Positions 1 to 8,939 of a DNA stretch of 64,000 nucleotides are shown one piece after another. A program made the position numbers and the translations under genes. The notes under the pieces are model-generated. The model did not search any database and had not been told where the DNA came from. It worked only from the letters and a program-made list of their open reading frames with translations. Numbering within the stretch: the first letter of the stretch is position 1; every line of letters begins with the position of its first letter. The stretch comes from Bog-756 sp963713625 (GTDB lineage Bacteria > Actinomycetota > Acidimicrobiia > Acidimicrobiales > RAAP-2), in contig CAVQMN010000008.1 of NCBI GenBank assembly GCA_963713625.1, positions 620,001-684,000 on the forward strand. Direction: 5' to 3'.

Positions 1-744
1 GTCGCCGGCCTCGTAGCCCTGGGCCGACAGGGACTTGAGCTCGGCGCTGTTGATGGTGCCCACATAGCCGAGGGTCTGGGCCGCGGGATAGCCCATCTGG
101 GCCGGGCCGGGCAGCTCGAGCTGGGGGTAGTTGCGCTCGGTGGTGCTCACCGCCGACACCCCGGGGAACTCGCTCTGGTGCTCTTTGATGTACAAGATGT
201 CGCTCAGGGGGGCGTTGGACAGGATGGGCACCGGTTTGTACAGGCTGTACTGGGGATCGGCGATGGTGGCCTTGACCTCGGCCACCGACTGGCCGATGAG
301 GGCGGCCAGTTTGCCCACCACCGCCGGCTGCTGGATGGCCGTCACCCGGGACAGGGTGATCTGCTCGGTGACCACGTTGTTGACCAGGGGGTTCCCGTAG
401 CGGTCGAGGATCAGCCCCCGGGTGGGCTGGATCTGGACGACCCGGATCTGGTCGGCGTTGGCCGCCTGGGCCGCGGCCGGGGCCTGGAGGACGGTGAGGG
501 CCCACAGCCTGAGCCCGAGCAGGGCGAACAGGCCCACCACCACCAGGGCGATGACCCGGATGCGGACCCCGGGCCGGGACGTGCTGGTGTCCGGCGCATC
601 GAGCATGGCCTCCACCGAGAACCGGTTCTTCTGGCGCAGCCGGGGCTGCTTGGTGCCCCGGGTGCGGGCCTTTCCCTTCCGCTCCCGCTCGGGCGGGGCG
701 AAGCGACGCGAGCCCTTGAACGGGTGACGGAGGGATCGGTTCAC
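1..744 (-). CDS. mrdA: Penicillin-binding protein 2 (N-terminal part, runs off the window)
   Basis: Transpeptidase of the elongasome that cross-links lateral-wall peptidoglycan. Only the first 248 codons are in the window; the catalytic domain lies outside. The protein starts GTG with a basic cytoplasmic tail of about 58 residues. One membrane segment follows (about 60-85, VIALVVVGLFALLGLRLWAL), then the start of the PBP dimerisation domain with the family hallmark RGLILDRYGNPLVNN and a later YPQLELPGPAQMGY stretch. It follows mreB-mreC-mreD on the same strand, the usual mre operon order, so co-transcription is likely. The long basic tail is typical of actinobacterial versions. The exact start is less sure than the identity. 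Confidence 0.9.
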   Translation of the reverse strand, partial: MNRSLRHPFKGSRRFAPPERERKGKARTRGTKQPRLRQKNRFSVEAMLDAPDTSTSRPGVRIRVIALVVVGLFALLGLRLWALTVLQAPAAAQAANADQIRVVQIQPTRGLILDRYGNPLVNNVVTEQITLSRVTAIQQPAVVGKLAALIGQSVAEVKATIADPQYSLYKPVPILSNAPLSDILYIKEHQSEFPGVSAVSTTERNYPQLELPGPAQMGYPAAQTLGYVGTINSAELKSLSAQGYEAGD

Positions 745-799
745 GGGCCACCAGTATCCCAACGACAACCCCCACCGGGTACGCGGGCCGGGCCCCGGA

Positions 800-1342
800 T
801 CACCTCGCCCCTGACGAGACGGCGGAGGTGGGCACCCCCTCGATGGACGCCGCCGGCAGGGCCCAGGTCACCAGTCGGAGGGCGGGAACGGCCAGGACCG
901 CGTTGACCACCGATACCACCACGACGATCCGGAGCAGATCGACATGGAGCATCTGCGGCTGGCCGAGGACCGAGCCGAGCACGGCGTAGAGGCCCTCGTA
1001 CGCCGCGCTGGCCCCGAAGGCGACCAACGGGGCCAGCCACAGGGCCGACCGGTCGAGGGCCAGGGTGGTGACCCCGACACCGAACCCCACCAGGCTCCCG
1101 ACCAACGCCGACAGCCCGAAGGGCGTGGGCAGGAAGAGGTCGGCGACCAGTCCGGCCCCGAACCCCATCGACGCGCCCCGGGCCGGACCACCGACGATGC
1201 CGGCCACGATGGGGAGGAGCACCATGATGTCCGGGTGGACGCCCCCGATGCGCAGGTCGAGCATCAAGGTCTCCTGCACGATGACGAAGAGGAGCACGAC
1301 CATCCCGACCCGGACGACGTCCCGTGCGGTCACCGCCGCCAC
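800..1342 (-). CDS. mreD: Rod shape-determining protein MreD
   Basis: Integral membrane component of the elongasome, 180 residues, almost wholly hydrophobic with five or six predicted membrane segments. The conserved family features are visible: an early VQETLMLDLRIGGVHPDIMVLL segment and a central GFGAGLVADLFLPTPFGLSAL loop, the usual G.xGLxxDlxxxxplG signature. It lies between mreC and mrdA in the same direction. GTG at 1342 is used here; a second GTG nine bases downstream is equally possible, as neither has a strong ribosome binding site. Confidence 0.9.
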   Translation of the reverse strand: MAAVTARDVVRVGMVVLLFVIVQETLMLDLRIGGVHPDIMVLLPIVAGIVGGPARGASMGFGAGLVADLFLPTPFGLSALVGSLVGFGVGVTTLALDRSALWLAPLVAFGASAAYEGLYAVLGSVLGQPQMLHVDLLRIVVVVSVVNAVLAVPALRLVTWALPAASIEGVPTSAVSSGAR

Positions 1343-1394
1343 CCCCCCGGGCCGTGACGTGGCTCCACCGACCGGCCCGGGAACAGGGCGGTGG

Positions 1395-2237
1395 TCATGA
1401 GGACGGCCCCCACAGCACGACCGAGACGTAGCGCAGATGGGTCAGGTTGGCCAGGGGCTGCAGGGTCACCGACTCCTGCGACGCGGTCACGCCGGTCTTC
1501 GACGCCACCACGGTGGCCACCGGGATACCGGGCGGGAAGCTGGCCCCTTCGAGCCCGCTGGTGGTGAAGACCTCGCCCGCGGTCAGGGGCTTGTTGTTGG
1601 GTACCAGGTCGGCGGCCAAGGGCTTGCCCGCCCCCTGCCCGTCGAGCACGGCCAGGGACGAATTGTCGCCGGGGCCGTACCGGACACCGACTGACGACTG
1701 GCCGTCGGTGATCAGGCGCACCGTGGCCGTGTTGTGATTGGCCTCGACCACCTGCCCCACCAGGCCACCGGCGCCGACCACCGGCATGTTCAGCTGCACG
1801 CCCTGGTCCCGGCCCACGCTGATGTCGATGGTGGCGGCGAAGTCACTGGGGGCGAAGTCGGTCACCTCGGCCGGCACCGTCTGCAGGTTGCCGACGAAGG
1901 GGAGGTTGAACAGCGCGCTCAGCTGCTGCATGGACTGGTCGACATCCTGCTGGGAGGCCAGCTGCTGTCGCAGCTGGTCGAGCTCTTGTTGGAGCTTCTG
2001 GTTCTGCTGCCGCACCGCCCCGTAGTGGACGGAACCGGCCAGGAAGCTCCCGATGGGCTCGACGATGTCGTCGACCCCGGAACGGAGCGGGGAGAAGGCG
2101 TCGGCCGCCACCGACTTCACGCCGGAGGTGATGCGGTGGAACCCGCCGCGGGCATCCAGGGTGATGATGGTCACCGACGCCAGGAGCAGCAGGATCAAGG
2201 TGGTGCGAGGGCGGCGGGACCGCCGCGCCTTCGCCAC
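1395..2237 (-). CDS. mreC: Rod shape-determining protein MreC
   Basis: Bitopic scaffold of the elongasome, 280 residues. The order is a basic N-terminus (KARRSRRPRTT), one membrane anchor at about 12-28, a glutamine-rich coiled coil at about 72-105, and the periplasm-side beta domain. That domain carries the conserved VVGAGGLVGQVVEANHNTA and GVRYGPGDNSS stretches. The GTG start is taken because the anchor follows directly. It sits 21 bases after mreB and is probably in one operon with mreD and mrdA. Confidence 0.93.
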   Translation of the reverse strand: MAKARRSRRPRTTLILLLLASVTIITLDARGGFHRITSGVKSVAADAFSPLRSGVDDIVEPIGSFLAGSVHYGAVRQQNQKLQQELDQLRQQLASQQDVDQSMQQLSALFNLPFVGNLQTVPAEVTDFAPSDFAATIDISVGRDQGVQLNMPVVGAGGLVGQVVEANHNTATVRLITDGQSSVGVRYGPGDNSSLAVLDGQGAGKPLAADLVPNNKPLTAGEVFTTSGLEGASFPPGIPVATVVASKTGVTASQESVTLQPLANLTHLRYVSVVLWGPSS

Positions 2238-2258
2238 GGCTGACGCGTCCTCCGGACT

Positions 2259-3290
2259 TCAGCGGGCCGATGAGGTGATGAGGACCTGCTTGAGGGCCTC
2301 GAACTCCTCGAGGCACTGTCCACTACCTATGGCCACGCAGTTCAGTGGATCGCGGGCCACCACGATGGGCATGCCCGTCTCCTGGGTGAGACGGCTGTCG
2401 AGCCCGTGCAACAGGGCGCCGCCACCGGTCAGGACGATGCCCTGCTCCATGATGTCGGCGGCCAACTCCGGCGGGGTCCGGTCGAGGGTGACCTTGACCG
2501 CGTCGACAATGGCGGCCACCGGCTCGTCGATGGCCTTGCGGATCTCCTGGGTGGAGATGACCACGGTCTTCGGCAACCCGGTCACCAGATCACGACCGCG
2601 GATCTCCGCGTGGAGCTCCTCTTCGAGCTCGTACGCCGATCCGAGGGCGATCTTGATCTCCTCGGCGGTGCGCTCCCCCAGAGCCAGGCTGTACTCCTTC
2701 TTGACGAAGGAGACGATGGCCTCGTCGAGTTCGTCACCACCGATGCGGATCGACTGACTGGTCACGATCCCACCCAGCGAGATGACGGCGACCTCGGTGG
2801 TACCGCCGCCGATGTCGACCACCATGTTGCCGGTCGGCTCGTGGACCGGGAGCCCCGCACCGATGGCCGCGGCCATCGGCTCTTCGATGATGTAGGCCTT
2901 GCGCGCCCCCGCGTACTCCGCCGCTTCCATCACCGCCCGCTGCTCGACGCCGGTGATCCCCGACGGCACGCAGATCACCATCCGGGGCTTGGCGAACCGA
3001 CGCTGGTGCACGCGGTGGATGAAGTACCGGAGCATCTTCTCGCAGATCTCGAAGTCGGCGATGACCCCGTCCTTCAACGGGCGGATGGCCTGGATGTGGC
3101 TCGGGGTCCGGCCGATCATGCGTTTGGCCTCGGCCCCTACGGCCAGCGGGCGGCCGTCCTTCACGTTGACGGCCACCACCGAGGGTTCGTTCAGCACGAT
3201 GCCACGGCCACGCACGTACACCAGGGTGTTGGCGGTGCCGAGGTCGACGGCCATGTCACGGCCAAGAAGTGAGAAACCGTTGTCGCGCAT
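2259..3290 (-). CDS. mreB: Rod shape-determining protein MreB
   Basis: Bacterial actin homologue that organises lateral-wall synthesis; 343 residues, normal length. Visible ATPase motifs include the phosphate-1 loop VDLGTANTLVYV at about 17-28, IGGGTTEVAVIS (phosphate 2), and the adenosine motif LTGGGALLHGL near 290. The ATG is preceded by GGAGGAG at a good distance, which fixes the start. It is the first gene of the mreBCD-mrdA group; the 194-base gap before it should hold the operon promoter. Confidence 0.96.
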   Translation of the reverse strand: MRDNGFSLLGRDMAVDLGTANTLVYVRGRGIVLNEPSVVAVNVKDGRPLAVGAEAKRMIGRTPSHIQAIRPLKDGVIADFEICEKMLRYFIHRVHQRRFAKPRMVICVPSGITGVEQRAVMEAAEYAGARKAYIIEEPMAAAIGAGLPVHEPTGNMVVDIGGGTTEVAVISLGGIVTSQSIRIGGDELDEAIVSFVKKEYSLALGERTAEEIKIALGSAYELEEELHAEIRGRDLVTGLPKTVVISTQEIRKAIDEPVAAIVDAVKVTLDRTPPELAADIMEQGIVLTGGGALLHGLDSRLTQETGMPIVVARDPLNCVAIGSGQCLEEFEALKQVLITSSAR

Positions 3291-3484
3291 CAGAGATGCA
3301 CTCCTCCATCAGTAGTGGTTCGGGGCTCCGTGAGTGCGTTTGACCACACCTGTGCACCGCTGCCCTCGTCCTTCACGACCAGCGGCATCTGCCCTTCAGG
3401 CTAGGGGAACGGGCGGGCGGAAACAAGGTCGGCCCAGCCCGACCCCGGTCTTGCCCGGTGTCCGGGCCCGACCCGCCGCCGATC

Positions 3485-3895
3485 TCAGCCCAAATCGGGA
3501 AAGAAGATCCCGATCTCACGCTTGGCCGCCTCGGCCGAGTCCGAGCCGTGAACGAGGTTTTCACTCATCTTGAGGGCCAGGTCGCCCCGGATGGTGCCGG
3601 GCGCCGCTTCTGCCGGGTCGGTGGCCCCGATGAGATTCCGCACGATGGCGTAGGTGTCCTCGGGGCCCTCGACCACCATGACCATGGCCGCCGACCGGGT
3701 GATGAAGGTCACCAGTTTGTCGTAGAAGGGCTTGCCCAGGTGCTCCTCGTAGTGGGCGGCAGCCACCTCGGTGGTGATCGACCGGAGCTCGGCCGCCACC
3801 AGGCGGAGACCCTTGCGCTCCAGCCGGTCGATGATCACGCCCACCAGGCCGCGTTCGACGGCGTCGGGCTTGCAGATGACAAGTGTTCGCTCCAC
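3485..3895 (-). CDS. ndk: Nucleoside diphosphate kinase
   Basis: Transfers the gamma phosphate from NTP to NDP through a phospho-histidine. The 136 residues are the family length. ERTLVICKPDAVERGLVG opens the protein and the active-site stretch SENLVHGSDSAEAA puts the catalytic histidine at about residue 116. Start is GTG with no ribosome binding site; a TAGCCT box lies nine bases upstream, suggesting a nearly leaderless mRNA. It is followed downstream by mreB and preceded by folC, the usual actinobacterial neighbourhood. Confidence 0.96.
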   Translation of the reverse strand: MERTLVICKPDAVERGLVGVIIDRLERKGLRLVAAELRSITTEVAAAHYEEHLGKPFYDKLVTFITRSAAMVMVVEGPEDTYAIVRNLIGATDPAEAAPGTIRGDLALKMSENLVHGSDSAEAAKREIGIFFPDLG

Positions 3896-3904
3896 GAGCG
3901 AGGG

Positions 3905-3910
3905 AGGCTA
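3905..3910 (-). promoter_or_regulatory. Putative -10 box (TAGCCT) of ndk
   Basis: TAGCCT on the minus strand lies nine bases before the GTG of ndk, which has no Shine-Dalgarno sequence. It is one of a window-wide series of TANNNT boxes just before start codons. Confidence 0.35.
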
Positions 3911-3958
3911 GCCGAAGCCGCGACCGGAGCGAACCACGGAGGTCCCGCGGCCCCTCGT

Positions 3959-5278
3959 TCAGCGGCGTTCGTGCTTCAGGGTGCGCAGGGCGTCGGTGAC
4001 CACGTAGAGGGACCCGCAGACCACGACCCCGTCGTCGGCGCCGGCGCGGCTGACCGCCAGTTCCACGGCTTCCACCGGGTTGTCGACCACCATCACCTCC
4101 ATCCCCAGACCGACCGCGGCCTCGGCCACCACGTCGGCGGCCAGGGCCCGGGGCGAGACCGGAGCACAGGCCACGATCGAGCGGACCCCTGCGGTCATCA
4201 GCGCTTCGAGCATGGACGTCGGATCGCGTCCCGTGAGCATCCCCACCACCGCCCGCATCTCGCCTTCGACGGTGAACTCCTCGACCAGCGACCGGGCCAG
4301 CACGATCATGCCGGCCACGTTGTGGGCCCCGTCGACCACGACCAACGGATGTCGGCCGATGACCTCGAGCCGGCCGGGCACCCGCACCGAGGCGAACGCC
4401 TCTTCCACCGTCTCCTCGCTCAACGGGGCACCGAAGAAGGCCTCCACCGCCGCCAGCGCACACGAGGCGTTGTCCCCCTGATGGGCGCCGTGCAGCGGCA
4501 CCAGCAACTCGCCGTAGGCGCGGCCCGGGGTGCGCACATCGATCAGTCGCCCACCCACGGCCAGCCGGTTGGCCGTGCAGGCGAAGTCCTGGCCCCTGAC
4601 CCACACCTCAGCCGAACCGGCCCGTTCTGCGGCCTGTCGGAGGAGCGAGACCAGGGTGGGGTCGGACTCGCCGATGACCACCCGGCTCCCCTCCTTGAAG
4701 ATGCCCGACTTGTCGCGGCCGATGTCCTCCAGCGTGGGCCCGAGCACCTCGGTGTGGTCGAAGCTGATGTTGGTGAGCACGGCCACGGCACCGTCCACGA
4801 CGTTGGTGCTGTCCCACAGTCCGCCCAGTCCGACCTCGATGACGGCCACGTCGACCGCCTCGTCGGCGAACCAGGCCAGGGCGGCCGCGGTGAGGAGCTC
4901 GAACCGGGTGGGGGTCTCGTCCATCAACTGCTCCAGCCGGGCCAGCGACTCGAGGACCTCGACGAAGGCGCCGTCGTCGATGGGTTCGCCGTTCCGGGCC
5001 AACCGCTCGTTGACCCTGGTCAGGTTCGGGCTGGTATAGGTGCCCACCGTCAGGCCCTGGGCGCCGAGCAGCGCGGTGGTCATGGCCGCGGTCGAACCTT
5101 TGCCGTTGGTGCCGGTGATGTGCACGACCGGGTACGCCAGTTGGGGGTCCCCCAGCAGGCCGGTCAGTGTCCGCATCCGCTCCAACGTGGGCCACGAGCG
5201 CCGCGACGGCATCGACGTCTCGAAGTCGATGTGGGCGTCGAGCCAGGCCAGCGCGTGGGGGAGGTCGTCGAACGTCAC
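3959..5278 (-). CDS. folC: Folylpolyglutamate synthase / dihydrofolate synthase
   Basis: Mur-ligase-type enzyme that adds glutamate to dihydropteroate or tetrahydrofolate using ATP; 439 residues. The P-loop ITGTNGKGSTAAM lies at about 54-66, followed by TSPNLTRVNERL, the Mur-family EVGLGGLWDSTNVV motif and FDHTEVLG. The C-terminal ligase domain contains VVDGAHNVAGM. The neighbours clpX upstream and ndk downstream match actinobacterial synteny, except that valS, often found between clpX and folC, is absent. GTG start; no strong ribosome binding site. Confidence 0.93.
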   Translation of the reverse strand: MTFDDLPHALAWLDAHIDFETSMPSRRSWPTLERMRTLTGLLGDPQLAYPVVHITGTNGKGSTAAMTTALLGAQGLTVGTYTSPNLTRVNERLARNGEPIDDGAFVEVLESLARLEQLMDETPTRFELLTAAALAWFADEAVDVAVIEVGLGGLWDSTNVVDGAVAVLTNISFDHTEVLGPTLEDIGRDKSGIFKEGSRVVIGESDPTLVSLLRQAAERAGSAEVWVRGQDFACTANRLAVGGRLIDVRTPGRAYGELLVPLHGAHQGDNASCALAAVEAFFGAPLSEETVEEAFASVRVPGRLEVIGRHPLVVVDGAHNVAGMIVLARSLVEEFTVEGEMRAVVGMLTGRDPTSMLEALMTAGVRSIVACAPVSPRALAADVVAEAAVGLGMEVMVVDNPVEAVELAVSRAGADDGVVVCGSLYVVTDALRTLKHERR

Positions 5279-5358
5279 GGGGATCCGATCAGCAGGCGCC
5301 GACGGTCAGGCCGGCCCGCTCGTGATCGAGGCCACGACCGAATCCGGTCAGCCTGACC

Positions 5359-6642
5359 TCAGGAGGCAGCCCGGCGGCTCCGGGCCGACTTGGCCGGAGG
5401 ACTGTTCAGGGGAACCAGTGTCGGGTGCACCTTGTCGAGGACCACGGCCCGGTCGACAACGCACTTGGAGATATCGGTGCGGCTCGGAAGGTCGTACATG
5501 ACCTCGAGGAGCACCTCTTCGAGGATGGCCCGCAGCCCTCTCGCCCCGGTCCCTCGCAACAGCGCCTGCTCGGCCACGGCCTCGAGCGCATCGTCGGTCA
5601 ACTCGAGCTCGATGTGATCGAGCTCGAACGTCCGTTGGTACTGGCGGGTGAGGGCGTTCTTCGGCTCCACGAGGATTCGGATCAACGCGTCCTTGTACAG
5701 GTGGGAGACCGCACCCACCACGGGCAGGCGTCCGATGAACTCGGGAATGAGCCCGAACTTCATGAGGTCCTCGGGCAGGACGTGACGCAGGAGCTCGGAG
5801 TCGTCGCGCTCGGACGCCTTGCGCACCTCGGCCCTGAAGCCCATGCCCTTGCGCCCGATGCGGTTTTCGATGATCGAGTCCACTCCGGCGAAGGCCCCGC
5901 CGCAGATGAACAGGATGTTGGTCGTATCGATCTGGATGAACTCTTGGTGGGGATGCTTGCGGCCGCCCTGGGGCGGTACCGATGCCGTGGTTCCCTCGAG
6001 GATCTTGAGGAGGGCCTGTTGCACACCCTCGCCGGAGACGTCACGGGTGATCGACGGGTTCTCCGACTTCCGGGCGATCTTGTCGATCTCGTCGATGTAG
6101 ATGATGCCGGTCTCCGCCCGCTTCACGTCATAGTCGGCGGCCTGGATCAGCTTCAGCAGGATGTTCTCGACGTCCTCGCCCACGTAGCCGGCCTCGGTGA
6201 GCGCGGTGGCGTCGGCGATGGCGAAGGGGACGTTGAGCATGCGGGCCAGCGTCTGGGCCAGCAGCGTCTTCCCGCAACCCGTCGGGCCGAGAAGCAAGAT
6301 GTTCGACTTGGCCAGCTCCACATCGTTGTCGTGGGATCCGTTGCTTCCGGCCTGGACCCGCTTGTAGTGGTTGTAGACGGCCACCGACAGGATCTTCTTG
6401 GCGTACTCCTGGCCGATGACGTAGTCGTTCAGGAACTCGTAGATCTCCTTGGGCTTGGGCAGCTCCTCGAAGGAGAGCTCCGTGGTGTCGGCCAGCTCCT
6501 CGGCGATGATGTCGTTGCACAGCTCGATGCACTCGTCACAGATGTAGACCCCTGGCCCGGCGATCAACTTCTTCACCTGCTTCTGCGACTTCCCGCAGAA
6601 GCTGCACTTCACCAGATCGCCACCGTCTCCGAACTTCGCCAC
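5359..6642 (-). CDS. clpX: ATP-dependent Clp protease ATP-binding subunit ClpX
   Basis: AAA+ unfoldase that feeds substrates to ClpP; 427 residues. The N-terminal zinc-binding domain has cysteines at 13, 16, 35 and 38. Walker A GPTGCGKT is at 119-126, the pore loop GYVGEDVE follows, Walker B is in IIYIDEIDKIA, and the IGF-type loop is represented by IGRKG. GTG start with GAGGAA upstream. It lies downstream of clpP after a 171-base gap, so it may also have its own promoter. Confidence 0.97.
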   Translation of the reverse strand: MAKFGDGGDLVKCSFCGKSQKQVKKLIAGPGVYICDECIELCNDIIAEELADTTELSFEELPKPKEIYEFLNDYVIGQEYAKKILSVAVYNHYKRVQAGSNGSHDNDVELAKSNILLLGPTGCGKTLLAQTLARMLNVPFAIADATALTEAGYVGEDVENILLKLIQAADYDVKRAETGIIYIDEIDKIARKSENPSITRDVSGEGVQQALLKILEGTTASVPPQGGRKHPHQEFIQIDTTNILFICGGAFAGVDSIIENRIGRKGMGFRAEVRKASERDDSELLRHVLPEDLMKFGLIPEFIGRLPVVGAVSHLYKDALIRILVEPKNALTRQYQRTFELDHIELELTDDALEAVAEQALLRGTGARGLRAILEEVLLEVMYDLPSRTDISKCVVDRAVVLDKVHPTLVPLNSPPAKSARSRRAAS

Positions 6643-6813
6643 GTCGGTTCCTCGTGTCCTTCTGTCAGTGGTCCCTGTTGTTCATCCGTACGTGCTACTC
6701 ACGCTGTCCCCATCGCCGTGAGCCGATCCTGTCCGGCCCACGGCACTGCCGATCAGGAACTCAACCCTAGCGGCTGGCCCGGCGTCGGCAGGTCTCTCTC
6801 CGTCGTTCCCGGG

Positions 6814-7440
6814 CTACGCAGCCCCGACCGCTTCGATGGCCACCGCATCCCTGGCCGTGATGACCTCGTCGATCAGCCCGTAGGCCACCGCCTCGTCGGC
6901 CGTCATGATGTAGTCGCGGTCCGTGTCCTTCGAGACCCGCTCCGAGGTCTGGCCGGTGTCGGAGGCCAGCATGCCGTTGAGGAGGTCGCGCATGCGCAGG
7001 ATCTCCTTGGCCTGGAGCTCGATGTCGCTGGCCTGGCCCTCGACGCCTCCGAAGGGCTGGTGCAACAGGATCCGGGCATGGGGCAGTGCGAATCGCTTGC
7101 CCCGGGTTCCCGCACCGAGCAACACGGCAGCGGCGGAGGCGGCCTGGCCGAAGCAGAACGTCGACATGTCCGGCTTGATGTACTTCATGGTGTCGTAGAT
7201 GGCGAACAGGGCGGTGATGTCCCCGCCCGGTGAGTTGATGTAGAGGTGAATGTCCTTGTCCGCCTCCTCCGATTCGAGGAAGAGCAGCTGCGCGCAGACC
7301 AGGTTGGCCACCGTGTCGTTGATCGGCGTCCCGAGGAAGATGATGCGCTCGCGCAAGAGCCGCGAGTAGAGGTCGTAGTTCCGCTCACCGCGGCTGGTGG
7401 ATTCGACCACCCACGGCACGCTGTATGCCTGTGCGTCCAT
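6814..7440 (-). CDS. clpP: ATP-dependent Clp protease proteolytic subunit
   Basis: Serine protease subunit, 208 residues with this start. The catalytic triad is visible: Ser102 in GQAASAAAVL, His127 in ILLHQPFGG and Asp176 in DTDRDYIMTADEA. The ATG at 7440 was chosen because AAGGAG precedes it and the family homology begins there. The frame is open further upstream but would overlap tig. It lies 23 bases after tig, in the classical tig-clpP-clpX order. Only one clpP is in the window, whereas actinobacteria usually have a clpP1-clpP2 pair. Confidence 0.95.
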   Translation of the reverse strand: MDAQAYSVPWVVESTSRGERNYDLYSRLLRERIIFLGTPINDTVANLVCAQLLFLESEEADKDIHLYINSPGGDITALFAIYDTMKYIKPDMSTFCFGQAASAAAVLLGAGTRGKRFALPHARILLHQPFGGVEGQASDIELQAKEILRMRDLLNGMLASDTGQTSERVSKDTDRDYIMTADEAVAYGLIDEVITARDAVAIEAVGAA

Positions 7441-7463
7441 TTCCCTGACTCCTTCTGTGAAAC

Positions 7464-8816
7464 TCACTCCGAGTCCTCCTCGCCCTGGTTCACCAACAGG
7501 TCGTCCCGTGACACGGGCTTTCCCTCCTCGTCGACGAGCTCGACATTGTCGATCAGCCAACGCATGGCCTTGGCCTTTCGTCGATCCGAGCGTACCGCCG
7601 GAAGCCGTCCGGCCCGTTCCAACTGCTCCCGTACCTCGTCGACGTCCATTTCGAGGCGTTCGCCCATGGCCGCCAACTCCTCGTCGAGCTCTTCGTCGGT
7701 GACCTCGATGCCTTCCTCGTCGACCAGGGTCCGGAGGGCGAGATCGACCTTGACGCTGTGGAGGGCACCGGAGCGGAGCTCGTCGAGGAACTCCTGCTCG
7801 TCGCGCCCGGTGGCCCCGAGGAACTGCCCCAGACTCATCCCCTGGCTGTCCAGTCGGTGATTGAGATCGTGGATCCGCTCCCGCAGCTCCTCGGCCACCA
7901 GCTGATCGGGGATCTCTTCGGTGACCAGTTCGACCAGCGCATCACCGGTCTTCTGCTGGAGGGCCATCTGGGCCTGCATGACGTGACGCTGCCGGAGCCG
8001 ATCGGCGATGTCGGATCGGAGCTCGTCCATGGTGTCGAACTCGGAAGCCTCGGACGCCCACTCATCGGTCGGGTCCGGGAGGACCAGCTCTTTGACATCC
8101 TTCACCAACACCCGGAACGAGATGGTCTGGGTCTGGCCCTCGGGCCCGACGGTGGCATCGAAGTTGAAGATGTCGCCCACCTTGGCCCCCCGGAGCTGCT
8201 CGTCGAGCTCGGGGACCACCCCCCCACTCCCGACCTCGTACAGGTAGTCCTCGGCATCGAGGTCGCTGTCGTCTTCCGGTCCGGAACCGCCGGTCCGGGT
8301 GCCGTGGATGTCGATGGTGACCTGGTCGCCGTCGAGTGCGGGCCGGCCGACCTGGACCAGCTCGCCGGAGGTGGACCGCAACCGGTCGATCTGCGCTTCG
8401 ATCTCTTCGTCGGCGACGGCCAGATCCGGAAGTGTCACCACCAGTCCCTGATAGCCGGGGATGGCGACGACGGGCCGGACCATGACCACGGCGTCGAACG
8501 AGACCGGGCCGGAATCGTCTCCCGAGGTGATGTCGATCTCCGGTTGGTCGATCGGATCGACATCGGTGTCGGTGACGGCCTGGGCGTAGAAGGTGGGCAG
8601 GGCCTCGCGCAGGGCTTCGCCGCGCAGCGCGGCGGCGCCGCCCATCCGGGCCTCGATGACCCGTCGGGGCACCTTGCCGGGACGGAACCCCGGCACCCGG
8701 AGTTCCCTCGACAGCCGACGCATGACTTCGTTGAGAGCCTCGTCGATCTCCGCTTCTTCGATCTCGACGGACAAACGGACCTTGTTGCCCTCTTCGGGCT
8801 CGGCTGTGGCTCGCAT
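7464..8816 (-). CDS. tig: Trigger factor, ribosome-associated chaperone
   Basis: Folding chaperone with peptidyl-prolyl isomerase activity, 450 residues with this start. The ribosome-binding signature appears as VPGFRPGKVPRRVI near residues 41-54. The FKBP-like domain lies around 150-240, and a long acidic helical C-terminal domain ends in a low-complexity acidic tail (VNQGEEDSE). The ATG at 8816 is preferred over an upstream GTG because the family begins at MRATAEPEEG. It has no ribosome binding site, and TACACT lies 11 bases upstream. First gene of the tig-clpP group. Confidence 0.94.
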   Translation of the reverse strand: MRATAEPEEGNKVRLSVEIEEAEIDEALNEVMRRLSRELRVPGFRPGKVPRRVIEARMGGAAALRGEALREALPTFYAQAVTDTDVDPIDQPEIDITSGDDSGPVSFDAVVMVRPVVAIPGYQGLVVTLPDLAVADEEIEAQIDRLRSTSGELVQVGRPALDGDQVTIDIHGTRTGGSGPEDDSDLDAEDYLYEVGSGGVVPELDEQLRGAKVGDIFNFDATVGPEGQTQTISFRVLVKDVKELVLPDPTDEWASEASEFDTMDELRSDIADRLRQRHVMQAQMALQQKTGDALVELVTEEIPDQLVAEELRERIHDLNHRLDSQGMSLGQFLGATGRDEQEFLDELRSGALHSVKVDLALRTLVDEEGIEVTDEELDEELAAMGERLEMDVDEVREQLERAGRLPAVRSDRRKAKAMRWLIDNVELVDEEGKPVSRDDLLVNQGEEDSE

Positions 8817-8827
8817 ACGAATTGCCG

Positions 8828-8833
8828 AGTGTA
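8828..8833 (-). promoter_or_regulatory. Putative -10 box (TACACT) of tig
   Basis: TACACT on the minus strand lies 11 bases before the tig ATG, which would give a leader of only a few bases. No clear -35 element is visible. Confidence 0.35.
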
Positions 8834-8939
8834 CCGGCACCGGGACCGCCAACTTTCCGCCCCGGGGACGGACCGGAAATTTGTCGACGGTCCAGGAAGG
8901 ATCTCCAGGTGGGCGACGGGTCGACCCGGGCGACGGGGG

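Noticed and set aside
3458..5356. 632-codon plus-strand frame
   Set aside because: Antisense shadow of ndk and folC.
7441..7560. N-terminal extension of ClpP by 40 residues
   Set aside because: It overlaps the end of tig, is unlike any ClpP, and a strong ribosome binding site precedes the internal ATG.
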